From contig NZ_JBEAAM010000006.1 of assembly GCF_040066175.1 (NCBI RefSeq), positions 1 through 64,000 of the forward strand: 64,000 nucleotides of DNA, read 5' to 3'. The notes under the pieces were generated by a model. It saw only the letters and a list, made by a program, of their open reading frames with translations. It ran no database searches and was not told the DNA's origin. Position 1 is the stretch's first letter. Each line of letters opens with the position of its first letter. This stretch comes from Solimonas sp040066175 (GTDB lineage Bacteria; Pseudomonadota; Gammaproteobacteria; Nevskiales; Nevskiaceae). This document shows positions 51,786-59,948 of the stretch, in pieces. Both the position numbers and the translations under genes were made by a program.

Positions 51786-53867
51786 ATGAAACGCATCCTG
51801 TTGCTGGCCCTGGCCGCGCTGACCAACGCTCTGGCGGCATCCCTCGCCCACGCCGAGCCGGTGCGCACGCCGGAGGTCGAGGCCGAGCTGATCGCCGAAC
51901 ACACGAGTCTCAGGACCGGCGACAACTGGGTCGCGCTGCGCCTGCGCCCGGAACCCGGCTGGCACGTCTATTGGCGCAACCCCGGCGACTCCGGCATCCC
52001 GACCAGGCTCGACTGGCGCCTGCCGCCCGGCGTCAGCGCCGGCGAGATCCAGTGGCCCTACCCGCACACCGAGACGCTCGGCGAGCTGACCAATTACGGC
52101 TACGCCGAGGAAACCCTGCATCTGGTGCAGATCGGCGTCGGCACTGATGCCGGCTCCGGCCCGCTGACGCTCGCGGCCACCGCGAGCTGGCTCGCGTGCA
52201 AGGACATCTGCATCCCCGGCAAGGCCGAGCTGAGCCTGCGCCTGCCGGTCAGCGCGAACCCGGCGCCGGACCCCGACTGGGCGCCCAGCTTCGCCACCGC
52301 GCGCCGCGCCCTGCCGGTACCGGCGCGCGACTGGCCGGCGCAGTTCGCGGTCACCGGCGACAGCATCTCGCTGCGTATCGAAAATCCGCTCCTGGACGGC
52401 GCGACGCGCGTCGCGTTCTTTCCGTATCTCAACGATCTGGTCAACCACGCCGCGCCGCAGCGGCTCGCCGCCGAAGGTCCGCGCCTGCGCCTGAGCCAGA
52501 CGCAGAGCCCGTACTTCGTCGATGCGCCGGCGTCGGTCGAGGGCGTCGTCGTGATCGAGCACGACGGCCGGACGCAGGCCTTCGAGATCGAGGCACGGCC
52601 GGGCGACGTGGAGGCCGTCGGCGGCGACGCCGGCGTCCGTGCCGCGCCGCTGCTGCACGACACCGGCGCGGCGTCCGCCGGCACACCCGGCCTGCTGCTG
52701 GTGCTGGCCTTCGCGATCCTCGGCGGCCTGATCCTCAACCTGATGCCCTGCGTGTTCCCGGTGCTGTCGCTCAAGGCGATGGCGCTGGTCAAGCACAACG
52801 GCGGCGACGGCGGCGAGCGCCGCCGCCAGGTCTATGCCTACAGCGTCGGCGTGATCGCGTCCTGCGTGGCCATCGCCATCGCGCTGCTCGGGCTGCGCAG
52901 CGCCGGCGCAGCGGTCGGCTGGGGCTTCCAGCTGCAGTCGCCGGCCTTCGTCGGCCTGATGGCCTACGTGATCTTCGCACTGGGCCTGTCGATGTCCGGC
53001 GTGGCGCAGTTCGGCCTCGGCCTGATGAATCTCGGCGGCGGGCTGGCACAGAAGCCCGGCCTGTCCGGCTCGTTCTTCACCGGCGTGCTCGCGGTGGTGG
53101 TGGCCAGTCCCTGCACCGCGCCGTTCATGGGCACGGCGATGGGCTATGCGATGACGCAGCCCGCCGCCATCTCGCTGCTGGTGTTCGCGACGCTGGGCCT
53201 GGGCCTGGCGCTGCCCTTCCTGCTGATCGGCTGGTTCCCGGCGCTGGCGCGGCTGCTGCCCAGGCCCGGCGCGTGGATGGAGACCTTCAAGCAGGCGATG
53301 GCCTTCCCGCTGTACCTGACCGTGGTCTGGCTGCTGTGGGTGCTGGCACGGCAGACCGATCCGCAGACCACCGGCCGCGTGATGATGGGCCTGGTGCTGA
53401 TCGCGTTCGCGCTGTGGCTGTGGCATCGCAGCGGCCCGTTCGCCGCGGTGCTCAAGCTGTCCGCGCTCGCCGGCGCGGTCGCGCTGGTGTACGTCGCGCC
53501 GGTCGCCAGCATCGGCCAGAGCGCCGCCCGCTACGAGGAAGCGGAACCGTGGTCGGCCGAGCGCGTCGCCGAACTGCGCGCTGACGGCCGCACGGTGTTC
53601 GTCGATTTCACCGCCGACTGGTGCCTGAGCTGCAAGGTCAACGAACGCGTCGCCCTGCACTCCGAGCGTGTGCAGCGCGCCTTCGCCGACCGGCGCGTCG
53701 CCTATCTCGTCGGCGACTGGACCCGCTCCGATCCGGCGATCACGGCCGAACTCGCCCGCTTCGGCCGCAACGGCGTGCCGCTGTACCTGGTCTATCTCCG
53801 CGGCGGCGAACCCCGGGTGCTGCCGCAGCTGCTGACGCCCGAGATCGTCCTCGAAGCGATCGAATGA
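51786..53867 (+). CDS. dsbD: Thiol:disulfide interchange protein DsbD (ScsB-like)
   Basis: 693 residues: signal peptide, periplasmic N-terminal domain with C138/C142 (WLACKDICIPG), an eight-helix core with redox cysteines C322 (NLMPCVFPVLSLK) and C443 (ASPCTAPFMG), and a C-terminal thioredoxin domain with C613/C616 (DWCLSCKVNE). It carries reducing power from cytoplasmic thioredoxin to the periplasm. The CKDIC layout is nearer to the ScsB/DsbD2 type than to classical E. coli DsbD. It follows apbE by 50 bp and would reduce the TlpA-like thioredoxin of this set. Confidence 0.93.
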   Translation: MKRILLLALAALTNALAASLAHAEPVRTPEVEAELIAEHTSLRTGDNWVALRLRPEPGWHVYWRNPGDSGIPTRLDWRLPPGVSAGEIQWPYPHTETLGELTNYGYAEETLHLVQIGVGTDAGSGPLTLAATASWLACKDICIPGKAELSLRLPVSANPAPDPDWAPSFATARRALPVPARDWPAQFAVTGDSISLRIENPLLDGATRVAFFPYLNDLVNHAAPQRLAAEGPRLRLSQTQSPYFVDAPASVEGVVVIEHDGRTQAFEIEARPGDVEAVGGDAGVRAAPLLHDTGAASAGTPGLLLVLAFAILGGLILNLMPCVFPVLSLKAMALVKHNGGDGGERRRQVYAYSVGVIASCVAIAIALLGLRSAGAAVGWGFQLQSPAFVGLMAYVIFALGLSMSGVAQFGLGLMNLGGGLAQKPGLSGSFFTGVLAVVVASPCTAPFMGTAMGYAMTQPAAISLLVFATLGLGLALPFLLIGWFPALARLLPRPGAWMETFKQAMAFPLYLTVVWLLWVLARQTDPQTTGRVMMGLVLIAFALWLWHRSGPFAAVLKLSALAGAVALVYVAPVASIGQSAARYEEAEPWSAERVAELRADGRTVFVDFTADWCLSCKVNERVALHSERVQRAFADRRVAYLVGDWTRSDPAITAELARFGRNGVPLYLVYLRGGEPRVLPQLLTPEIVLEAIE

Positions 53868-53885
53868 GCGCTGCGCAAGGGCGCG

Positions 53886-54524
53886 TCAGGGTGTCTTGAG
53901 GTCGTCGAACGGCGCGGAGCAGCTGCCGCAGGCCGCCACCACGATCTGCCCGCAGGCACAGGTCCACCATGATCCGGTCTGACAGCAGACGCAGCATTGC
54001 CCGTCCATCGTCGCCGGCAGCAGCGGCAGCCCGCCGTCCACGCCGGACGGGCCCACCGGGCAGTTCTGCGCGCCCGCCGTGGTATCGACCACCGGCAGAC
54101 CGGCGGCGCGGGCCGCCTCGACGGCGCGCTGGACGCGCGCCCTGGCCTGACTCAGGCGCTGCTCCAGTTCGGCGGCGGACACGCGCGAAAGCGCCACGGA
54201 CAGGCGCGCGGAAGCGATGGTGTAGGCACCCGACGAGATCGTGAGCGGCACCACCAGGGGCTGCACGAATCCGGTTCCGGACACGGCGAGCTCGGCCGCC
54301 GTCGGCGATGCCCCGGGCACGAGCTTGAAGCGATAAGTCTCCACCGGATCGCGAACGGAGAGGCTGCCGCTGCCGCCCGTCGCCGGCACGACGATATCGG
54401 ACTGCGTGCCGGTGACGAGTTCGGTGACGCTCAGCTGCCAATAGTCGGCTGCGGATTGCGCGGGCGCAGCGAGCGGTACGAATGCCGCGGAAACGATGCA
54501 CAGCAGGGTACGAAATCGCTTCAT
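53886..54524 (-). CDS. Secreted protein with cysteine-rich C-terminus, unknown
   Basis: 212 residues with a clear signal peptide (LLCIVSAAFVPLAAPAQSAA). The middle looks like a beta-rich domain (YWQLSVTELVTGTQSDIVVP...SSGAYTIASARLSVAL), then an Ala/Arg helix, and the last 50 residues contain ten cysteines, mostly in close pairs (CCVCC, CACG, CGSC). I do not recognise the family. It is convergent to dsbD with 18 bp between the stops, and its upstream DNA carries a 20-bp palindrome. The cysteine density suggests a metal-binding or disulfide-stapled protein. Confidence 0.7.
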   Translation of the reverse strand: MKRFRTLLCIVSAAFVPLAAPAQSAADYWQLSVTELVTGTQSDIVVPATGGSGSLSVRDPVETYRFKLVPGASPTAAELAVSGTGFVQPLVVPLTISSGAYTIASARLSVALSRVSAAELEQRLSQARARVQRAVEAARAAGLPVVDTTAGAQNCPVGPSGVDGGLPLLPATMDGQCCVCCQTGSWWTCACGQIVVAACGSCSAPFDDLKTP

Positions 54525-54578
54525 GTCTCCACCCTCCGGATTGGTCTTGTGCGCGTGGCCTTGCACCACGCGGCGCCA

Positions 54579-54598
54579 ATGTAGGATACCTCCTACAT
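54579..54598. promoter_or_regulatory. 20-bp palindrome ATGTAGGA-TACC-TCCTACAT
   Basis: Perfect 8-bp arms (54579-54586 and 54591-54598), 55 bp upstream of the cysteine-rich gene start. Its core TGTAGG-N6-CCTACA has the same 6-6-6 layout as 45728-45745 and resembles GacA/UvrY-type response-regulator sites. It lies in an AT-richer patch and is the likely operator of the downstream gene. Confidence 0.6.
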
Positions 54599-54631
54599 GT
54601 GGTCAACGGTCCGTTCGCGCGCTGCGCCGGC

Positions 54632-56020
54632 TCATGCGCGCTGCACCTGCGTCCGCCTTCGCACCCGCGAGACCGGCGCCAGCAGCAGATAGGCCGCCAG
54701 CCCCGCCGCGAGCGAAGTCAGGTAGGGATAGTCCGCCGCGCCGACATGGGCGGCGCCGACGTAGACGACCAGTCCCGCGGTCATCGCGGCGTAGGCGGCC
54801 GCCGCGCCGCCGATGCGTGGCCCCCACAGCGCGAACAGCAGGATCACGAGCAGGCCCGACGAACCGAAGCTGGACGCCTCGACGACCAGTTCATAGACAT
54901 TGTCGCTGGCCAGCGCCAGACCATAGGCGATGACGCCGAAGGACACGACGGCGATGCGGTTGGTGCGCAGGCGTGCGGCTTCCGACAGCTGCGGGCGCAG
55001 CGGCAGCACGAGGTTGTGCGCGGCCAGCGAACCGGCGACGAGCAGCGCCGAATCGACGGTGGACAGGATCGCCGACACCAGCGCGCCGACGAACAGGGCA
55101 TAGACCACGGTCGGCAGCTGCGTCTGCGCCAGGTGCATCAGCACCTGCTCCTGCTCGTCGAGCGCGCCGACGTACTGCACGGCGATCAGCCCGAGCATCA
55201 CCGGCATCAGGCCGACCGCGAGGTACAGCAAGCCCGCGCCGGTCGTCGCCCGGCGCGCCAGCTGCGGGTCGCGGATCGCCAGCACGCGCGCAACCAGTTC
55301 CTGCGCGACGATTGAGCCGCAGACCGGCACCGCGAAAGTCTCCAGCGTCTTCAGCCACGGCACGGCGGGGTCGAGTACGTGCAGCTGCGCCGCCGGCAGT
55401 GCCGCGAGGTGCGCGAGGCCGCCGTCGGCGAACAGCACCAGCGCGAACACGACGACGATGCCGGCGATCAGCACGATGCCCTGCACGAGGTCGGTCATCG
55501 CGTCCGCCCACATGCCGCCGCTGGCGGTGTAGATGATGACGACGGCCGCGGCACAGGTGATGGCGACGGTGACGCCCAGCTCGGACGAAGCCGCCAGCAC
55601 CTGGCCGAAGGCGCGGATCTGCGCGGCAGCCCACATCAGCGAGGTCGGTATCATGATGATCGCGGCATAGCGCTCGACGCCGGCGCCGTAGCGCTGGCGG
55701 AACAGGTCGGCGAGCGTGACGATGCCGCGTTTCCACAGCGGAATCGCGAACACCAGGCCCATCAGCACGATGCCCAGCGCGTAGCCGAACGGATCGGTCT
55801 GCACCGCGGCGACCCCTCCGGCGTAGGCCTCGCCGGCCGCGCCGATGCAGGTCTCGGCGCCGAACCAGGTGGCGAATACCGTGAACGTCGCCATCCACGG
55901 CCCGAGCGAGCGCCCGGCCAGCAGGTAGTCCTTCTCGTCGTGCACGCGCTTCGACGCCCACGCAGCGAAGACCAGCTGCAGGACGATGTAGCCGAGGACG
56001 AAGATCAGGACGAGATTCAC
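54632..56020 (-). CDS. Sodium:solute symporter (SSS family)
   Basis: 462 residues, about thirteen helices. SSS family features include DYLLAGRSLGPWMATFTVFATWFGAETCIGAAG, the GGMWADAMTDLVQGIVLIAGIVVV segment, and the helix-8 Na+ site motif ALVSAILSTVDSALLVAGSLAAHN. The substrate could be a carboxylate, amino acid or urea-like solute; nothing here decides it. The start is GTG at 56020. The palindrome at 54579 is downstream of its stop, so it belongs to the next gene. Operon partners are not evident; the CsgG-like gene stop-to-start distance is 30 bp. Confidence 0.88.
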   Translation of the reverse strand: MNLVLIFVLGYIVLQLVFAAWASKRVHDEKDYLLAGRSLGPWMATFTVFATWFGAETCIGAAGEAYAGGVAAVQTDPFGYALGIVLMGLVFAIPLWKRGIVTLADLFRQRYGAGVERYAAIIMIPTSLMWAAAQIRAFGQVLAASSELGVTVAITCAAAVVIIYTASGGMWADAMTDLVQGIVLIAGIVVVFALVLFADGGLAHLAALPAAQLHVLDPAVPWLKTLETFAVPVCGSIVAQELVARVLAIRDPQLARRATTGAGLLYLAVGLMPVMLGLIAVQYVGALDEQEQVLMHLAQTQLPTVVYALFVGALVSAILSTVDSALLVAGSLAAHNLVLPLRPQLSEAARLRTNRIAVVSFGVIAYGLALASDNVYELVVEASSFGSSGLLVILLFALWGPRIGGAAAAYAAMTAGLVVYVGAAHVGAADYPYLTSLAAGLAAYLLLAPVSRVRRRTQVQRA

Positions 56021-56050
56021 GGCGGCGCAGGATAGCAGCCGCGGCGCACG

Positions 56051-56863
56051 CTATTGCTTGTCTGGGGGCTCCACGCCAAGGGTGGACCCGGCTTGCGCCG
56101 GTCGCGCGCTCGCCTCGCCGATGCGCGCGACCGCCGCGGTGACCATCTCCTGCAGTGCGCCTTCCAGCGGCGTGTTGCCGAACGCGCGCAGGATGCCGGG
56201 GACCTTGATCAGATCGTGGCCGACGGCGAAGAAGCCGGTGAAATCGACGCCGTAGCGCCAGTTGCGGCCTTCGACCGAAGTGGCGTTGACCACGCGCGCG
56301 GTGCGTGCGTCGATCACGCGCAGGTCCATCGCGATGTAGCCGCGCGCGGCGCGCACGTTGAGGATGCCGAAGCCGTTGTCGCGTCCGAGCGGCACCGGGA
56401 TCGGCAGCGCGCCGCCGTCGGCGCCCGGATCGATCGCCGTGATCGCACCGACGACGATCAGGTCAGCCCCTTCGAGTGTCGCGCTCGGCAGCGCCGCGGT
56501 CTCGCCGGTCCGGGCCTCGAACACCTGCTCGGCCAGCACGTCCTCCAGCGCCGCGCGCTCGAGCACGATGAAGCGGTCGGTGACGAACAGCTCTGTCGTC
56601 AGCAGGTCGCGCAGGCCGGACAGGAGCGCCTGCGGAGTCAGCACGGCCTCCGCCGGCAGGCGCCGGTTGGCGATCTCGACGGCCTTGGCGAGCGAATCCT
56701 TCCGGCCCGTGCGATCGACGATCGCGGCGACGGTGATGCGCGGCCGGGCCTGCGCATCCAGGCTGCGTGCCGCCTCGATGCCGGCGCCGCCCCCGCGGCT
56801 GACCTGCGCGGTGGGCGCGCAGGCCGCCAGCAGTGCCGCTGCCAGCAGCAGCGCTGTGCGCAT
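56051..56863 (-). CDS. CsgG-like outer-membrane lipoprotein (second copy)
   Basis: 270 residues with lipobox LLAAC. The body has the CsgG/FlgT-like pattern: RITVAAIVDRTG, LRDLLTTELFVTDRFIVLERAALEDVLAEQ, LEGADLIVVGAITAID, YIAMDLRVIDARTARVVNATSVEG. CsgG proteins form curli secretion pores, but paralogues without csgA/csgB are common and have unknown roles. The last 16 residues (PAQAGSTLGVEPPDKQ) are encoded by a REP-like repeat. It lies 29 bp after a shorter paralogue, with about one third of residues alike by eye. Confidence 0.82.
   Translation of the reverse strand: MRTALLLAAALLAACAPTAQVSRGGGAGIEAARSLDAQARPRITVAAIVDRTGRKDSLAKAVEIANRRLPAEAVLTPQALLSGLRDLLTTELFVTDRFIVLERAALEDVLAEQVFEARTGETAALPSATLEGADLIVVGAITAIDPGADGGALPIPVPLGRDNGFGILNVRAARGYIAMDLRVIDARTARVVNATSVEGRNWRYGVDFTGFFAVGHDLIKVPGILRAFGNTPLEGALQEMVTAAVARIGEASARPAQAGSTLGVEPPDKQ
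56064..56105 (+). repeat. REP-like palindrome copy R3 inside a CsgG-like gene end
   Basis: TCCAC-GCCAAGG-GTGGA is a short stem, followed by CCCGGCTTGCGCCGGTCGCG. The part from CCCGGCTTGCGCCGG matches copy R2 (14864-14888) and inverted R1. It encodes the C-terminal residues of the lipoprotein gene on the opposite strand. Confidence 0.6.
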
Positions 56864-56892
56864 CCGCGTTCCGGCAGCCGAACGGCGCACAC

Positions 56893-57543
56893 TCACATCT
56901 TGGTCGCGGCGATGTGCTGGACGGCGGTCTCGATGCAGTTGCGGATCGCCTGCTCCATCGGCGTGTTGCGGTAGGCACCGAGTCCGATCGGCAGATCGCT
57001 CAGCGCGTAGGTGAAGCCGACGCCGGTGTTGCGCGAGGTGCCCTCGACGGTGGTCGCGTTGACGACGCGGCCGGTACGCACGTCGATGATGCGCAGGTTG
57101 ATCGCCATGCAGGCCTGGCGCGTCGATGCCAGCAGCACCGAGCCGCCGGCGCAGTCCGGTTCGAACTGCACCACGGTACCGCGGATCAGCAGTTCGGCGC
57201 CTTCGAGCTGTCCCGTCGGGGCGGTGGTGGAGACGTCGAAGCGTCCGGTCGCGGCCAGATCCTGCTCGGCCTTCACGTCCTCGATGCGTGCGCGCTCGAG
57301 CACGATGAAGCGGTTGGAGTTGAACAGCGCCGCGGTGAGCATGTCGGCCATGCCCTCGCCGACCTTGCGCTCGCCGCGGAACTCGAAGGCGGATACCGCG
57401 ATGCGCGGCTTGGGCCCGTCCACCGGCTCCTGCTGTGCGCTGCGGATGCCGGGCCCGCTGCTGGACACGACGGTGGCGGTGGGCTGCGCGGCGCAGGCGC
57501 CGAGCAGGGTGGCGGCGAACAGCAACAGGGATTTGCGCAGCAT
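56893..57543 (-). CDS. CsgG-like outer-membrane lipoprotein (first copy)
   Basis: 216 residues, lipobox LLGAC. RIAVSAFEFRGERKVGEGMADMLTAALFNSNRFIVLERARIEDVKAEQ, LEGAELLIRGTVVQFEPDCAGG and MAINLRIIDVRTGRVVNATTVEGTSRNTGVGF match CsgG-type lipoproteins closely. The order is this gene, then the longer paralogue 29 bp on. GGAG precedes the ATG. A role in exporting a surface polymer or in stress response is only inferred; none of csgA, B, E or F is in the window. It is divergent from the isoaspartyl peptidase, with 90 bp between the starts. Confidence 0.85.
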   Translation of the reverse strand: MLRKSLLLFAATLLGACAAQPTATVVSSSGPGIRSAQQEPVDGPKPRIAVSAFEFRGERKVGEGMADMLTAALFNSNRFIVLERARIEDVKAEQDLAATGRFDVSTTAPTGQLEGAELLIRGTVVQFEPDCAGGSVLLASTRQACMAINLRIIDVRTGRVVNATTVEGTSRNTGVGFTYALSDLPIGLGAYRNTPMEQAIRNCIETAVQHIAATKM

Positions 57544-57633
57544 GGCAGTCTCCGCGGACGAGATAGGCTAAGTTAGCGCGAAACCGCGCGCTCCAGCTGT
57601 GCGACAACTCTCAACCCTGCCGAGTTTCATTGC

Positions 57634-58608
57634 ATGATCCGACTGGCGATACACGGTGGCGCCGGCGACCTCGCCGCCGAAAGCACCGACACGCGCGAGT
57701 ACCGCGCCGCACTGCGCCGCATCGCCCTCGAAGGCCGCGCGATGCTGCAGGCCGGCGCCGGCAGCCTCGACGTCGTCGAGCGTATGGTCGTGCTGCTGGA
57801 AGAATGCCCGCTGTTCAACGCCGGCGTCGGCGCCGTGCTCAACCGCGACGGCCAGCCGGAACTCGACGCCGCGATCATGTCCGGCAACGACCGGCGCTGC
57901 GGCGCGGTCACCGGCGTGATGCGCGCGAAGAACCCGGTACGGCTGGCGCGTGCCGTGATGGAACGCTCGCCGCACGTGATGTTCATGGGCGCCGGCGCCG
58001 ATGCGCTCAACCGCGAGCTGGGGCTGCCCGAGGTCACGCCCGATTACTTCATCACCGAGGAACGCTTCCACCAGCTCAAGGAGGCGCGCGCGCGCGGCGT
58101 GATCGTGCTCGACCACGCTGCAGCCTTCGATCCCGGCGCGGCCGCGGGCAAGGCCTTCGTCCCCGGCGACGACAGCGCCGGCGGCGGCTTCGGCACGGTC
58201 GGCGCGGTGGCGCGCGACGCGCTGGGCCATCTCGCCGCGGCGACCAGCACCGGCGGCCTGACCAACAAGCATCCGGGGCGCATCGGCGACACGCCGATCA
58301 TCGGCGCCGGCACCTTCGCCGACGACCGCAGCGCGGCCGTGTCCTGCACCGGCACCGGCGAGTGCTTCATCCGTGCGCAGTTCGGCCACGAGGTGCATGC
58401 GCGCATGAGCTACTGCGGCTGGAGCCTGGAACGCGCCTGCGCCGAGGGGCTCGAAGAGGTGCGCCGCCTCGGCGGACGCGGCGGCTGCATCGCCGTCGAT
58501 CACGAAGGCCACATCGCCGTGCCGTTCAACTCCACGGCGATGTACCGCGCGTGGATGGGCGCGGACGGCAACGTGCACGTCGCCGTGGGCCCCGACGATG
58601 CGGACTGA
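57634..58608 (+). CDS. iaaA: Isoaspartyl peptidase/L-asparaginase (Ntn hydrolase)
   Basis: 324 residues, family T2. The zymogen cleaves itself to expose the catalytic threonine T188 in GGGFGTVGAVARD; the LAIHGGAG start, FNAGVGAVLNRDG, ATSTGGLTNKHPGRIGD and CTGTGE motifs are all present. It removes isoaspartyl residues from peptides, or hydrolyses asparagine. No signal peptide, so it acts in the cytoplasm. The last 11 bp overlap the next gene, a predicted outer-membrane protein, so the pair is an operon. Confidence 0.94.
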   Translation: MIRLAIHGGAGDLAAESTDTREYRAALRRIALEGRAMLQAGAGSLDVVERMVVLLEECPLFNAGVGAVLNRDGQPELDAAIMSGNDRRCGAVTGVMRAKNPVRLARAVMERSPHVMFMGAGADALNRELGLPEVTPDYFITEERFHQLKEARARGVIVLDHAAAFDPGAAAGKAFVPGDDSAGGGFGTVGAVARDALGHLAAATSTGGLTNKHPGRIGDTPIIGAGTFADDRSAAVSCTGTGECFIRAQFGHEVHARMSYCGWSLERACAEGLEEVRRLGGRGGCIAVDHEGHIAVPFNSTAMYRAWMGADGNVHVAVGPDDAD

Positions 58609-59941
58609 GTGGCGCACCGCCGCGCTGCTCGCGGCGCTGTGGCCCGCGCTGGCCGACGCAAGCAAGCTGGACCTGCGCATCGAAGCCGAGGGCCGCTGGT
58701 TCTATCACACCGACGTCGCCGCATGGTCGCCCTCGGCGGCGGCCACGGCCGGGTTGTTCCATGAATGGCACGACGGCCGCGAGCGCATCGTCGGAGAAGT
58801 GTTCGGCCGCGTCGATGCGCAGGACGACGAGCGCAGCCACGCCGACATCCGCGAGCTGTACTACGCGCAGATCGGCGAGGACGTCGAGTTCCGCGCCGGA
58901 TGGCGCCATGTCTACTGGGGGGTGACCGAGTCACGGCATCTGGTGGACATCATCAACCAGTCGGATTTCGTCGAGGATCTCGATAACGAGACCAAGCTCG
59001 GCCAGCCGATGCTCAACGTCGCCTTCATCCGGGGAGACGCCGGCACCATCGAGCTGTTCCTGATGCCGCTGCAGCGCGAACGTACGTTCCCGGGCGCGCG
59101 CGGCCATCCGCAGCTGCCCTATCCGGTCGAGCCGGACGAGGCGCGCTATGCGTCGAAGCGCAGCCGCCACCATCTCGACGCGGCGCTGCGCTACCAGGCC
59201 AGCTTCGGCGCGCTGGATCTGGGCCTGTCGTACTTCGACGGCACCGCGCGCGATCCGGACATCCTGCCCTGCCTGCGCCGCGGCAGCGGTTATGCCGGTA
59301 CCGCGACGCAGGCCAACTGCGACCTGCTGTCCGCGATCCAGGTGCCGCAGTCACCGCTGCCCGATGCGCTGACCGGACTGCTGCAGCAGCTCGGTCTGCT
59401 GCCGAGCGACGACGCGGTGCGCGAGCAGATCATCGCCGACGTGCAGCGCAATCTGGTGCTGGTGCCGTACTACGACCGCCTGCGCCAGTTCGGCGTCGAT
59501 CTGCAGTACCTCAGCGGCGGCTGGGCGTGGAAGCTCGAAGCCGTGCACCGCGAGGCCGGCAAGGGCAGCAGCAATGCCGTCGTCGGCGGCTTCGAGTACA
59601 GCCTGTCCAGTTTCTTCGACACCGGCTGGGACGTCGGCCTGCTCGCCGAGCTGCTGTACGAGGACCGCGACGGCCTGCTCGACACGCGCTACGACCACGA
59701 CGGCTTCGTCGGCCTGCGGCTGCAGCTCAACGACATCGCCAGCACCATGCTGCTCGGTGGCCTGCTGTTCGACCGCAGCGGCCAGGATCGCGTGTTCCAG
59801 CTCGAAGGCAATCGCCGCCTCGGCGAGGACTGGCGGATCAACCTCAAGTGGCGCGATTTTTCGGCAGTGCCGCGCGATCAGCTGTCCAGCTTCCTCGCCG
59901 ACGAGGACATGCTCAGCCTGAGCCTGGAGCGCTTCTTCTGA
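58598..59941 (+). CDS. Predicted outer-membrane barrel protein, unknown family
   Basis: 447 residues, signal peptide (TAALLAALWPALADA), then aromatic-rich amphipathic strands ending LSLSLERFF. The block FRAGWRHVYWGVTESRHLVDIINQ ... LGQPMLNVAFIR looks strongly conserved-type and is familiar from hypothetical proteins of marine gammaproteobacteria, but I cannot name a function. Its RLFVxxRERTFPG-like segment (FLMPLQRERTFPGARG) is another clear landmark. It starts within the iaaA stop region and is convergent to the FecR-SPOR gene with 7 bp between the stops. Confidence 0.75.
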   Translation: MRTEWRTAALLAALWPALADASKLDLRIEAEGRWFYHTDVAAWSPSAAATAGLFHEWHDGRERIVGEVFGRVDAQDDERSHADIRELYYAQIGEDVEFRAGWRHVYWGVTESRHLVDIINQSDFVEDLDNETKLGQPMLNVAFIRGDAGTIELFLMPLQRERTFPGARGHPQLPYPVEPDEARYASKRSRHHLDAALRYQASFGALDLGLSYFDGTARDPDILPCLRRGSGYAGTATQANCDLLSAIQVPQSPLPDALTGLLQQLGLLPSDDAVREQIIADVQRNLVLVPYYDRLRQFGVDLQYLSGGWAWKLEAVHREAGKGSSNAVVGGFEYSLSSFFDTGWDVGLLAELLYEDRDGLLDTRYDHDGFVGLRLQLNDIASTMLLGGLLFDRSGQDRVFQLEGNRRLGEDWRINLKWRDFSAVPRDQLSSFLADEDMLSLSLERFF

Positions 59942-59948
59942 CGCGGCT

